This document shows, piece after piece, positions 1 through 5,856 of a stretch of 6,683 bases of DNA (position 1 is its first letter; each line of letters starts with the position of its first letter). The notes below the pieces were generated by a model. The model searched no databases and was not told the origin of the DNA. It was given only the letters and a program-made list of their open reading frames with translations. Origin of the DNA: Fidelibacterota bacterium (GTDB taxonomy: Bacteria > Fidelibacterota > Marinisomatia > Marinisomatales > UBA8229); the NCBI GenBank assembly GCA_003535775.1, contig DPYO01000169.1, positions 2,223 through 8,905 on the forward strand, in the 5' to 3' direction. A program made the translations under genes and the position numbers.

Positions 1-168
1 TTTTCAAGACTATTTTGATAAGAAAAGGTTTTACTGTCTTTTTCACCTATCCACATATTTTTAAATAGTAATATTAAAGTAAACTAATGTTATGAATGTA
101 AGTTTAAGGATACTTTTAAACCTTCCTTCTTTTCTTTTTTGTAATAAATTTAAAAGTAATTTTAGTAA
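1..168. other. AT-rich leader without a recognisable gene
   Basis: No coding region is supported here. A TAA stop at 166-168 sits directly before the GTG at 169, so the first gene cannot extend upstream in its frame. Positions 121-140 are an unbroken pyrimidine tract. Just before it, 100-107 (AAGTTTAA-like) can pair with 116-124 (TTAAACCTT-like) with one bulged C and an 8-base loop. A weak AT-rich stem followed by a T-rich tract could be the terminator of a gene left of the window, or simply low-complexity leader. I see no convincing promoter pair. Confidence 0.3.
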
Positions 169-867
169 GTGAAAAAACAAAGCTATATCGAACCTGAATA
201 TATCCAAATCCCCGAAGACAGTTTTCTTATGGGAAGTAAAAACGGTTCATCAAATGAAGCGCCTATCCATACTATTTGGATTGATTCTTTTGCAATTGGT
301 AAATATCCGGTAACAAACAGAGAGTATGCATTGTTCATAAAAATGAAAGCATATCCTCCTCCTCCATTTTGGAATAAATCAAATTTTTCAACCCCGGATC
401 ATCCTGTGGTTGGTACCAGTTGGTACGATGCAATCACATATTGTAATTGGTTAAAAGAGTTAACGGGAAAACCTTACCGTTTACCAACTGAAGCAGAAAG
501 GGAAAAAGCGGCAAGAGGCGGTGTGAAAGGATGTGAATATTCCTGGGGAAACAAACTCCCTGGGAACCATTTGGGAGGACGAAATGCTTATCTTACCATC
601 AAGGGAACTGAAGGAAAAAATGGTTATAACCTTTACAATATGTCAGAGGGTATCCATGAATGGTGCGCAGATTGGTATGATCCAAATTACTATGATATTT
701 CTCCAAACCGAAATCCCCATGGTCCCAAGCGTGGTGCCCGCCGTGTGGCAAGAGGAGGATCATGGCGGCACCTAATCCGCTTCACGCGTTGTGCCGAACG
801 AAGCAGTCTTGCTCCTGAAAAACAGTTCAGTGATTTCGGTTTTCGCTGTGCAATGAACATTTATTAA
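169..867 (+). CDS. SUMF1/FGE-sulfatase-domain protein, lacking the FGE cysteine pair
   Basis: This 232-residue protein is a single formylglycine-generating-enzyme (FGE-sulfatase, C-type-lectin-like) domain, the fold shared by FGE, EgtB, PvdO and NirV relatives. Visible family motifs are SFLMGS near 18-23, PVTNREYALF at 48-57, HPVVGTSWYDAITYCNWL at 78-95, YRLPTEAEREKAARGG at 103-118, EWCADWYD at 164-171, VARGGSW at 193-199 and FGFRC at 223-227. True FGE has two copper-binding catalytic cysteines just after GGSW. Here that stretch reads RHLIRFT, so formylglycine synthesis is unlikely. The usual GNVWEW motif is also altered to EGIHEW (160-165). No signal peptide or membrane segment is visible, so it is probably cytoplasmic unless the true N-terminus is missing. 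The GTG start is forced by a TAA codon immediately upstream and has no clear ribosome binding site; the domain nevertheless looks complete. The substrate cannot be told from the sequence. Confidence 0.88.
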   Translation: MKKQSYIEPEYIQIPEDSFLMGSKNGSSNEAPIHTIWIDSFAIGKYPVTNREYALFIKMKAYPPPPFWNKSNFSTPDHPVVGTSWYDAITYCNWLKELTGKPYRLPTEAEREKAARGGVKGCEYSWGNKLPGNHLGGRNAYLTIKGTEGKNGYNLYNMSEGIHEWCADWYDPNYYDISPNRNPHGPKRGARRVARGGSWRHLIRFTRCAERSSLAPEKQFSDFGFRCAMNIY

Positions 868-870
868 ATA

Positions 871-1008
871 TCAACAGAACCAGTTGTTTTCTTCACAATG
901 ATTGTGGACATCTAATTTTATGGGTTTTAAATGGATTTGTTGACTATAAATAAAAAAACTAGCTAATACTTCAATAGATCCTCCAACAAAAGTAATTCCT
1001 GCTGTCAT
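871..1008 (-). pseudogene. Possible 45-codon ORF or remnant of a longer broken gene
   Basis: On the minus strand an ATG at 1008-1006 opens 45 codons ending at TGA 873-871. The peptide starts MTAGITFVGGSIEVLASFFI, with a modest hydrophobic segment, and ends in a His/Cys-rich tail (DVHNHCEENNWFC). The same frame continues upstream through one TAA (about 1021-1023) to another ATG at 1047-1045, which starts MIKFVSAI. The frame therefore looks like one longer coding stretch interrupted by a single stop. The ribosome binding site is poor. I do not recognise the family. It could be a decayed gene, a small membrane protein or chance. Confidence 0.22.
892..908 (+). terminator. Small hairpin downstream of the FGE-like gene
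   Basis: The arms TTCACAA and TTGTGGA (892-898 and 902-908) pair around a TGA loop with one G-T pair, starting 24 bases after the stop at 867. A short T-containing run (ATTTTA) follows about 10 bases later, not directly, so this is at best a weak intrinsic terminator or an mRNA 3' end stabiliser. The stem also lies within the minus-strand frame described at 871-1008, so the symmetry may be incidental. Confidence 0.25.
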
Positions 1009-1170
1009 ATAGGCATCTTTTTAAATTGCCGAAACAAATTTAATCATATGAATAACGCTATGAAATTGAAGATCCTACCTTTGGAAATCTAAAAAATATT
1101 TTAATACCGCTATATTCAATGTTAATTAAAATTTCTCATTATATTTATGCTAAGTTTCTAACTCATACTA

Positions 1171-1184
1171 GAGAGAATGAATTG
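1171..1184 (+). promoter_or_regulatory. Ribosome binding site and TTG start deciding the dehydrogenase start
   Basis: GAGAG at 1171-1175 lies six bases before a TTG at 1182-1184 that is in frame with the dehydrogenase-like protein. Starting there gives MSRIIKK followed by a hydrophobic run, a textbook signal-peptide layout. The upstream ATG at 1119 has no Shine-Dalgarno-like sequence and would put about 21 unconserved residues before the signal. Confidence 0.45.
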
Positions 1185-2387
1185 TCCCGAATCATAAAAA
1201 AAATACAAATATTATTCCTCATTGGTATAATTTTCATTTCAGGTTCAGTCTCTCAAATTCAAACCAGAAAAATCGCAGACGGATTTGATAAACCCATTTA
1301 TGCAGTTTCTCATCCAACAGATCACAAAATGATAATCGTGGTTGAGCAAAAAGGCGTCATTCAAATCATAAATAATAAAACTGTATTAAAACTTCCGTTT
1401 TTGGATATTCAAGACAGGGTTCATTATCCATTATTTCCGGGTGATGAAATGGGTTTATTGGGTTTCGCTTTTCACCCTGAATTTTCAATAAATGGATTCT
1501 GTTTTATTAATTATGTAGATAAGAATGATTATTCTATCATTTCACGATTCAAAGCAGACAGTCTCACTATTAATCCGAGCTCAGAAAAAATATTGCTAAA
1601 ATTGAAACAACCTTATTCCAACCATAATGGAGGGGGCATTGCTTTTGGGCCAGACGGTTATTTGTATATTGGATTTGGTGATGGAGGATCAGCTGGTGAT
1701 CCTGAAACCAATGCTCAAAATCTTAATAATTTTTTGGGGAAAATTCTCCGGATCGATGTGAACACCAATCCAGATCAATATACAATTCCACAAAATAATC
1801 CGTTTATCGGTAAGAAAAATGTAAAGGAAGAAATATTTTGTTACGGATTACGAAATCCTTGGCGTTTTTCCTTTGATTCGCTGACTGGTAATTTATTTAT
1901 CGGGGACGTTGGGCAAAATAACTGGGAAGAGATTGATGTCATTCTGGCAAATAAAATGGGTGGGCAAAATTTTGGCTGGAATATAATGGAGGGATTCCAT
2001 TGTTATCCTGAAGAAATCGAATGCAATAATACAAATCTTATTGAGCCAATTTGGGAATATCCAAATAATGCCAATTACTTGAAAACTCTGGCTGGAATAA
2101 AACAAAATAAAATGGATGGATGTTCTATTACAGGTGGATATGTCTATCGCGGGAATAAAATTCCCGAATTCTACGGACGATACATTTTTGGTGACTATTG
2201 CACTGGTAAAGTCTGGAGTTTTATCTATGAAAATGGTGAAACTAAAAATATAAAAAATCACACCCCTGAGATTTTAAATAGTATGAACAAAAATAGTTTT
2301 TATTTATCCTCATTTGGTAAAACAAATGAGGGTGAACTATTCATTGTTGATTATAACGGAGGAATCTATATAATAACATCATTATAG
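1182..2387 (+). CDS. Secreted PQQ-dependent sugar dehydrogenase-family protein (GSDH/HHIP-like beta-propeller)
   Basis: Family: glucose/sorbosone dehydrogenase (soluble GDH, aldose dehydrogenase Asd, HHIP-like), a six-bladed beta-propeller that oxidises sugars with PQQ in the periplasm or outside the cell. Numbering from the longer ATG 1119 frame (422 residues), the N-terminus has RIIKK (24-28) and a hydrophobic run (about 29-44), a signal peptide with cleavage near 44-50. Motifs follow in order: DEMGLLGFAFHP (109-120), SNHNGGGIAFGPDG (167-180) with H169 as likely catalytic base, GFGDGG (185-190), GLRNPWRFSFD (243-253) with R245/N246 matching the PQQ-contacting Arg-Asn, GDVGQNNWEEID (262-273), ITGGYVYRG (337-345), YIFGDYCTGKVW (355-366) and a closing SFG...GELF blade (398-408). 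Paired cysteines (C295/C302 and others) suit an exported protein. I prefer TTG 1182, giving 401 residues; the alternative is ATG 1119. The exact sugar and cofactor dependence cannot be read from the sequence, and no PQQ synthesis genes are in the window. Confidence 0.9.
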   Translation: MSRIIKKIQILFLIGIIFISGSVSQIQTRKIADGFDKPIYAVSHPTDHKMIIVVEQKGVIQIINNKTVLKLPFLDIQDRVHYPLFPGDEMGLLGFAFHPEFSINGFCFINYVDKNDYSIISRFKADSLTINPSSEKILLKLKQPYSNHNGGGIAFGPDGYLYIGFGDGGSAGDPETNAQNLNNFLGKILRIDVNTNPDQYTIPQNNPFIGKKNVKEEIFCYGLRNPWRFSFDSLTGNLFIGDVGQNNWEEIDVILANKMGGQNFGWNIMEGFHCYPEEIECNNTNLIEPIWEYPNNANYLKTLAGIKQNKMDGCSITGGYVYRGNKIPEFYGRYIFGDYCTGKVWSFIYENGETKNIKNHTPEILNSMNKNSFYLSSFGKTNEGELFIVDYNGGIYIITSL

Positions 2388-2397
2388 AACTTTTTCT

Positions 2398-2451
2398 GGA
2401 ATTCTCAACAAGAAAACCCAGTGATTCTTTTGTTTCATTCTTGAGAATTCT
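2398..2451 (+). terminator. Long-armed inverted repeat after the dehydrogenase gene
   Basis: GAATTCTCAA (2399-2408) is perfectly complemented by TTGAGAATTC (2441-2450), with a possible extra G-T pair at 2398/2451 and a 32-base loop. Inside the loop, CAAGA (2409-2413) can pair with TCTTTTG (within 2426-2432), which would close most of the loop into a longer imperfect hairpin. It begins 11 bases after the stop at 2387 and is followed by TTTG, not a clean T-run. A transcript 3' end or mRNA-stabilising structure is likely; an operator for the next gene is possible because the arms are symmetric. Confidence 0.4.
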
Positions 2452-2493
2452 TTGATTATGTTTCCGTGTCAATTTTGCAATTAACATATTTAT

Positions 2494-2499
2494 AAAGGA
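2494..2499 (+). promoter_or_regulatory. Ribosome binding site of the GYD gene
   Basis: AAAGGA lies nine bases before the ATG at 2509. A TTG at 2500 is in frame but directly abuts this AAAGGA, so the ATG is the better start. Confidence 0.6.
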
Positions 2500-2508
2500 T
2501 TGAACTTT

Positions 2509-2823
2509 ATGTCAACATTCATAATGTTCGGGAAATATACTGCAGAGGGGTTCACCAATATGTCCCAAGAACGGACGGAGAAAATTGTAGAAATCATTAA
2601 AAAACGTAATGGTAATATTCTCAAGATGTTTGCAATTTTAGGTGAATATGATCTTTTGTTCTTGGTAGATTTTCAAAACACAAAAACTGCTATGCAGACT
2701 TCGGTTGAAATTTCACACTACTCTGGAATAAGCTTTTCTACTTCACCTGCGCTACCTGTGGAAATGTTTGACGAACTCATGGGAGGAGGCTTCTTTTCTG
2801 ACTGGGAATCCCCTCAGAGCTAA
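2509..2823 (+). CDS. GYD-domain protein
   Basis: The 104-residue protein matches the GYD domain family (small ferredoxin-like alpha/beta domains of unknown biochemical role). Features supporting this are the N-terminal strand MSTFIMFGKYTAEG, a helix with SQERTEKIVEIIKKR (19-33), the strand FAILGEYDLLFLVDF (41-55) carrying the G-x-Y-D signature (G45, Y47, D48), a second helix after NTKTAMQTSVEIS, and a final segment ending GISFSTSPALPVEMFDEL. There is no signal peptide, so it is cytoplasmic. Length is about normal for a one-domain family member; the last dozen residues are a non-conserved tail. It is a separate unit: 121 bases from the preceding stop with an inverted repeat between, and 77 bases to the next start signal. 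No specific function can be assigned; a ligand-binding or dimeric accessory role is a guess. Confidence 0.83.
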   Translation: MSTFIMFGKYTAEGFTNMSQERTEKIVEIIKKRNGNILKMFAILGEYDLLFLVDFQNTKTAMQTSVEISHYSGISFSTSPALPVEMFDELMGGGFFSDWESPQS

Positions 2824-2900
2824 TTTATTCTAAACAAATTCCTTAAAAAATATACTTTAAAATATTCAACCTTAAATAGGAAGTGGATGGAGGGTAAATA

Positions 2901-2993
2901 GTGCAAAATATCGATTATAAAAAAAGAAGCCAGGAAATTAAACATCAACTCCTCTTCTTATCATTTATGAATTTTACTATATGGTTGCAGTAA
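2901..2993 (+). CDS. Short 30-codon ORF overlapping the DUF3228-like start
   Basis: A GTG at 2901 is preceded, at a spacing of six bases, by GGAGGG (2889-2894), the strongest ribosome binding sequence in the window. It opens 30 codons (MQNIDYKKRS... to ...NFTIWLQ) and stops at TAA 2991-2993, which is 13 bases inside the next gene. The first half is charged and the second hydrophobic (LLFLSFMNFTIWLQ). It could be a leader peptide that brings ribosomes to the next start, a small protein, or the true N-terminus of the next gene displaced by a frameshift. I recognise no family. Confidence 0.35.
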   Translation: MQNIDYKKRSQEIKHQLLFLSFMNFTIWLQ

Positions 2994-3553
2994 ACGAATT
3001 TGTACGCCGGCAGGTAAAAAGATCAGGAAAAACCTATTCATCGAATCTATCATTTGAAGAAATTGCCCTTCATGCAGAAGAGAGGTTAAGTAATAATCAT
3101 TTCAGGCAAGGATACAGGGATGGAGTCATATTAGTTGAAGTATCCCCAAAACTTGTACATCATTTTATATGTCCGCTGGTAAAGATTGATGAAAACACAA
3201 AACTCATAACTAAAAGAGTAAAACGGAGAGAAAGGGAAAACCCTTATTTACGTATTCGCGCTTTAAATGGTACACCTCTGCCAGCAGGAAAGGTGGAGCT
3301 GGTATTATATCGTCACGATGTTTTAAAAGAAAACAATGAACAGAGTACAACTGAAGAATGGGAACTAATCAGTATAAATGCTATTCCTGAAGGAATTGAT
3401 AAATTACCAATGGGACCGATAACTATGATGCGAAATCAAATGGAGCTGCTCGGGGGAACAAAGGGACAATATACATCAAAAGATTGGGCTGAATCGGTAG
3501 GGTTTTGGCAAAATTATGCTGTTCTTTCTCCCGATAAATCCCCTGAAAACTAA
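2981..3553 (+). CDS. DUF3228-family protein
   Basis: The 190-residue protein resembles DUF3228, a family of roughly this length with no known function. Support comes mainly from the C-terminal signature: ELVLYRHDVLKENNE (106-120), a strand with WELISINA (127-134), LPMGPITMMRN (142-152) and SVGFWQNYAVL (172-182). The FVRRQV opening (7-12) also matches the family's start, so the N-terminus looks complete. A basic stretch (KLITKRVKRRERENPYLRIR, 74-93) stands in the middle. No signal peptide or membrane helix is visible. ATG 2981 is the first standard start after an in-frame TAA at 2939-2941 and has no ribosome binding site of its own; translation probably depends on the overlapping short frame at 2901-2993. 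It is followed by 168 non-coding bases and the converging kynurenine operon. The family call rests on remembered motifs. Confidence 0.72.
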   Translation: MVAVNEFVRRQVKRSGKTYSSNLSFEEIALHAEERLSNNHFRQGYRDGVILVEVSPKLVHHFICPLVKIDENTKLITKRVKRRERENPYLRIRALNGTPLPAGKVELVLYRHDVLKENNEQSTTEEWELISINAIPEGIDKLPMGPITMMRNQMELLGGTKGQYTSKDWAESVGFWQNYAVLSPDKSPEN

Positions 3554-3721
3554 CCTTTTTTAAATTTGTTCAGAGCCCTCATTTTCTCGCCTTTTTTTAA
3601 ACTGATTTGTATTTGATTAAGGAGTGGTAATTCTTTATTGCAACGAATGAATTGTTTGATAAAAGGAAACCATGGAAAACCTGGAAATAATACGTTCGAA
3701 TTATTTTATATCCAACAGTCT
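3554..3721. other. Convergent intergenic spacer
   Basis: The spacer separates the stop codons of the DUF3228-like gene and kynB. It contains T-runs at 3555-3561 and 3591-3598 and an AT-only hairpin (AAATAAT 3685-3691 with ATTATTT 3700-3706, 8-base loop). No GC-rich stem directly followed by a T-run is visible on either strand, so I cannot name an intrinsic terminator. A plus-strand frame from 3638 to 3823 runs into the antisense of kynB and is not a credible gene. Confidence 0.35.
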
Positions 3722-4531
3722 TTAAACGGGCTTCATGAGAAGGGGTCTACTGGGGGCTGCATCACATTGGAAACGGGGCAGCTGGATTTCCAGAAAATAA
3801 AAACCATCTTCAATATCATCTGAAATATATGCCAGTTCTGTAACTGTTCGATGTGAATTGGAGTCCAGATCACCCTTCAGGTTTTTTCCGTTACCCCAGA
3901 AAATTCGGTGATTACCCAAAATGCCATCGTCTTCCATCCGATCCAGACTGGGAATATCTACTACCAGATGCTGAATTTCTTGATTTGAAAGGAAAGCAAT
4001 AGAATCGTGGGTGAAAAAAATCGGTACCTGTTCTGTATAGCGATAAAATTGTTTTTCTGCAGGATTGGGTAGGGTCCGGATTATAATGGATAACGGGCGG
4101 TAATCCTGAAACTGTTGAAATGCCTTTTCAAGAGATTCCCTGTTAATAACCTGCTCATCTTCTTGAACAACAACATGATAGTTGTCCGGACAGGCCGAAA
4201 AAAGAATGGGTTGCACCGTTATAAGTACCGCCGGAAAGAAAAGGTCCTCTATACATTCTGTCACTGAATTATTTTGTTCCAACAAATGTCCCACACCTTC
4301 TGTATGAGTACCCGTACAGTGGATATTCATACTGATTTCTGGTACATTGCATCCTGCTCCATCCACAACTGAGTAAGTTTTTTTACCTAATTTTAATGGT
4401 ACTAACCTTCCTGGATTCACATCATAATAATTGGGCTGGGGCCCATTAAAATGATAGGGGATGGACAAATCTACAAAGCGGGATGTATCAAGGGTGTAAA
4501 CTTTCCTTTGATGCTGTAGTGATACAATCAT
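3722..4531 (-). CDS. kynB: Cyclase-family kynurenine formamidase (arylformamidase)
   Basis: This 269-residue protein of the bacterial cyclase (KynB-type) metal-dependent hydrolase family most likely hydrolyses N-formylkynurenine to kynurenine and formate. Motifs: FVDLSIPYHF (19-28), the metal-binding block HCTGTHTEGVGH (71-82), THDSIAFLS (174-182), HLVVDIPSLDR (188-198), GNHRIFWG (206-213), E232 near the C-terminus, and the closing DAAPSRPLL (257-265). The metal block differs from the common HxGTHxDxxxH: here it is HxxGTHxExxxH, a variant I associate with a branch of the family. No signal peptide is present. Its ATG overlaps the stop of kmo as ATGA (4531-4528), and no Shine-Dalgarno-like sequence lies ahead, so termination-reinitiation coupling is likely. 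The operon partners make the kynurenine role much more probable than for an isolated cyclase-family gene. It is the last gene of the operon. Confidence 0.85.
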   Translation of the reverse strand: MIVSLQHQRKVYTLDTSRFVDLSIPYHFNGPQPNYYDVNPGRLVPLKLGKKTYSVVDGAGCNVPEISMNIHCTGTHTEGVGHLLEQNNSVTECIEDLFFPAVLITVQPILFSACPDNYHVVVQEDEQVINRESLEKAFQQFQDYRPLSIIIRTLPNPAEKQFYRYTEQVPIFFTHDSIAFLSNQEIQHLVVDIPSLDRMEDDGILGNHRIFWGNGKNLKGDLDSNSHRTVTELAYISDDIEDGFYFLEIQLPRFQCDAAPSRPLLMKPV

Positions 4532-5856
4532 ACCAAGGGGGACAACTTTTCTTTGATCATAGATTCAGCCGCGGTTAGGTCCGGTTTCTTAAGATCAAGC
4601 TTAGAAATAATTTCTTTCTGAATAGCACCCCGCCTATAGACCTCCGAATAGGGGATGGAGGTAAAACTCACCATATTGTATCGGGGAATAAATCGGTCAG
4701 GAAATCGTTCCATCAGTATGTTGGCTATTTCTTTTTGTTGTTTAAACTCTTTTCGGCTTACCAAATCCCGCATTTCCACATAGTTTTCTATGGCCATTTT
4801 AGCAATGGCATCACAATCTGATTTCCGGACAGAACTATATTTTTTACACACCCCCTCCCAGTTTCCCTGGGCTTCATCCAAACATTGCATGAGGACTTCA
4901 CAGTCTTCAAATGACGCATTCATGCCCTGCCCAAAGAAGGGTACAACCGCATGAGCCGCGTCACCTATCAGGCAGTACTGATTATTATACTGCCACTCAT
5001 CGGTATAAACTGTTGCCAGTTTTCCTGTAGGATTGTCAAAAAAAGTATTGGGAAAGTTTTCTAAAAGGGGTTGGACATCTTCAAAATAGGTATGAAAAAA
5101 TTCTGTTATCAATTCTGGTGTTCCCAGAGATTCAAAGCTCCTTTTACCTTCAGCCGGTAAAAATAGTGTGCAGGTAAATGATTTATCCGTATTGGGCAGG
5201 GCAATAAGCATGAATTCACCCCGGGGCCAGATATGCAGAGCACTAGAATCTAATTGAAACTCGCCATTTTTACCGGGTGCAATATGAAGTTCCTTGTAAT
5301 CATGGCCCAATGGATCCACACAGGAGGGTGACAATACTTTCTCATCAATATAATTTCGGATGACTGAGCCTGCTCCATCGGCTCCAAAAACGTGATCTGT
5401 AACCGGAGCCCGGTTTCCATTTTCAAAAACCAGTTCATTTGTATCCCCATCTATTTCTAATAACGAATGATCAAAATAAATCTGTACTTTTCCTGATGCT
5501 TCAGCCTTGGTCATAAGAATTTTATTTAATTCTCCCCTAGATACAGAATTGATATGCTCATAAGGATGAATACTATAAGGCTGGAATTCAATATCTCCAC
5601 TAGAGAGATGAACCATCCGACCCTTCATGGGAATGAGCAGGGGATCTATTTTATCAAAAACATCTGCAGACTTAATGGCCTTGATTCCTCTGTGAGAAAG
5701 AGCCAGATTAATAGATCGGCCTACAGGAATATTTTCTACCCGAAGATCCGGACGTTTTTCATATAGCTGTACAGGATATCCCCGTTGGCTCAGGTAAATA
5801 GCCAGAAGTGGACCTGCCAAACCAGAACCAATGATTATTTTCATATCATGATCCAT
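4528..5856 (-). CDS. kmo: Kynurenine 3-monooxygenase
   Basis: This 442-residue FAD-dependent aromatic hydroxylase converts kynurenine to 3-hydroxykynurenine using NADPH and oxygen. In order: the FAD-binding GSGLAGPLLAIYLSQRG (10-26) and YEKRPDLR (32-39); GRSINLALSHRGIKA (47-60), which is characteristic of KMO; R80 and Y94 in the substrate region; the GADGAGSVIR motif (158-167); the second FAD motif YCLIGDAAHAVVPFFGQGMN (294-313) followed by ASFEDC; and IENYVEMRD (356-364) with the Asn-Tyr pair that contacts substrate in the Pseudomonas enzyme. Length is normal. The eukaryotic C-terminal membrane anchor is not evident: the tail is charged (DLKKPDLTAAESMIKEKL), so it is probably soluble. The ATG at 5856 is preceded by GAAAGAGAT with a 5-base gap and lies 11 bases inside kynU; M5 (5844) is an alternative. 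Stop and kynB start overlap as ATGA. Confidence 0.95.
   Translation of the reverse strand: MDHDMKIIIGSGLAGPLLAIYLSQRGYPVQLYEKRPDLRVENIPVGRSINLALSHRGIKAIKSADVFDKIDPLLIPMKGRMVHLSSGDIEFQPYSIHPYEHINSVSRGELNKILMTKAEASGKVQIYFDHSLLEIDGDTNELVFENGNRAPVTDHVFGADGAGSVIRNYIDEKVLSPSCVDPLGHDYKELHIAPGKNGEFQLDSSALHIWPRGEFMLIALPNTDKSFTCTLFLPAEGKRSFESLGTPELITEFFHTYFEDVQPLLENFPNTFFDNPTGKLATVYTDEWQYNNQYCLIGDAAHAVVPFFGQGMNASFEDCEVLMQCLDEAQGNWEGVCKKYSSVRKSDCDAIAKMAIENYVEMRDLVSRKEFKQQKEIANILMERFPDRFIPRYNMVSFTSIPYSEVYRRGAIQKEIISKLDLKKPDLTAAESMIKEKLSPLV

Larger units (their letters stand above)
868..1181. other. Intergenic stretch without a firm gene
   Basis: About 310 bases lie between the FGE-like stop and the preferred start of the dehydrogenase-like gene. 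The stretch contains a short hairpin at 892-908, a minus-strand frame at 871-1047 interrupted by one stop, and a weak sigma70-like possibility: TTGACT at 940-945, with the poor -10 match AATACT about 19 bases later. The promoter possibility is not strong enough to annotate separately. No structured RNA that I recognise is present. Confidence 0.4.

Noticed and set aside
533..775. Plus-strand frame of 80 codons inside the FGE-like gene
   Set aside because: It is an out-of-frame shadow of conserved FGE-domain motifs, with no start signal.
940..970. Sigma70-like promoter (TTGACT ... AATACT)
   Set aside because: The -35 is good but the -10 matches only four of six bases with a 19-base spacer, and it lies about 210 bases from the preferred start.
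1893..2261. Minus-strand frame of 122 codons
   Set aside because: It is the antisense of conserved beta-propeller blades of the dehydrogenase-like gene; the peptide has no motif.
3685..3706. AT-only hairpin as terminator of the converging genes
   Set aside because: Seven A-T pairs with no G-C pair and no T-run directly following on either strand; too weak to call a terminator.
3638..3823. Plus-strand frame of 61 codons running into the 3' end of kynB
   Set aside because: Its last third is antisense to the conserved KynB C-terminus, no ribosome binding site precedes it, and the peptide has no family features.
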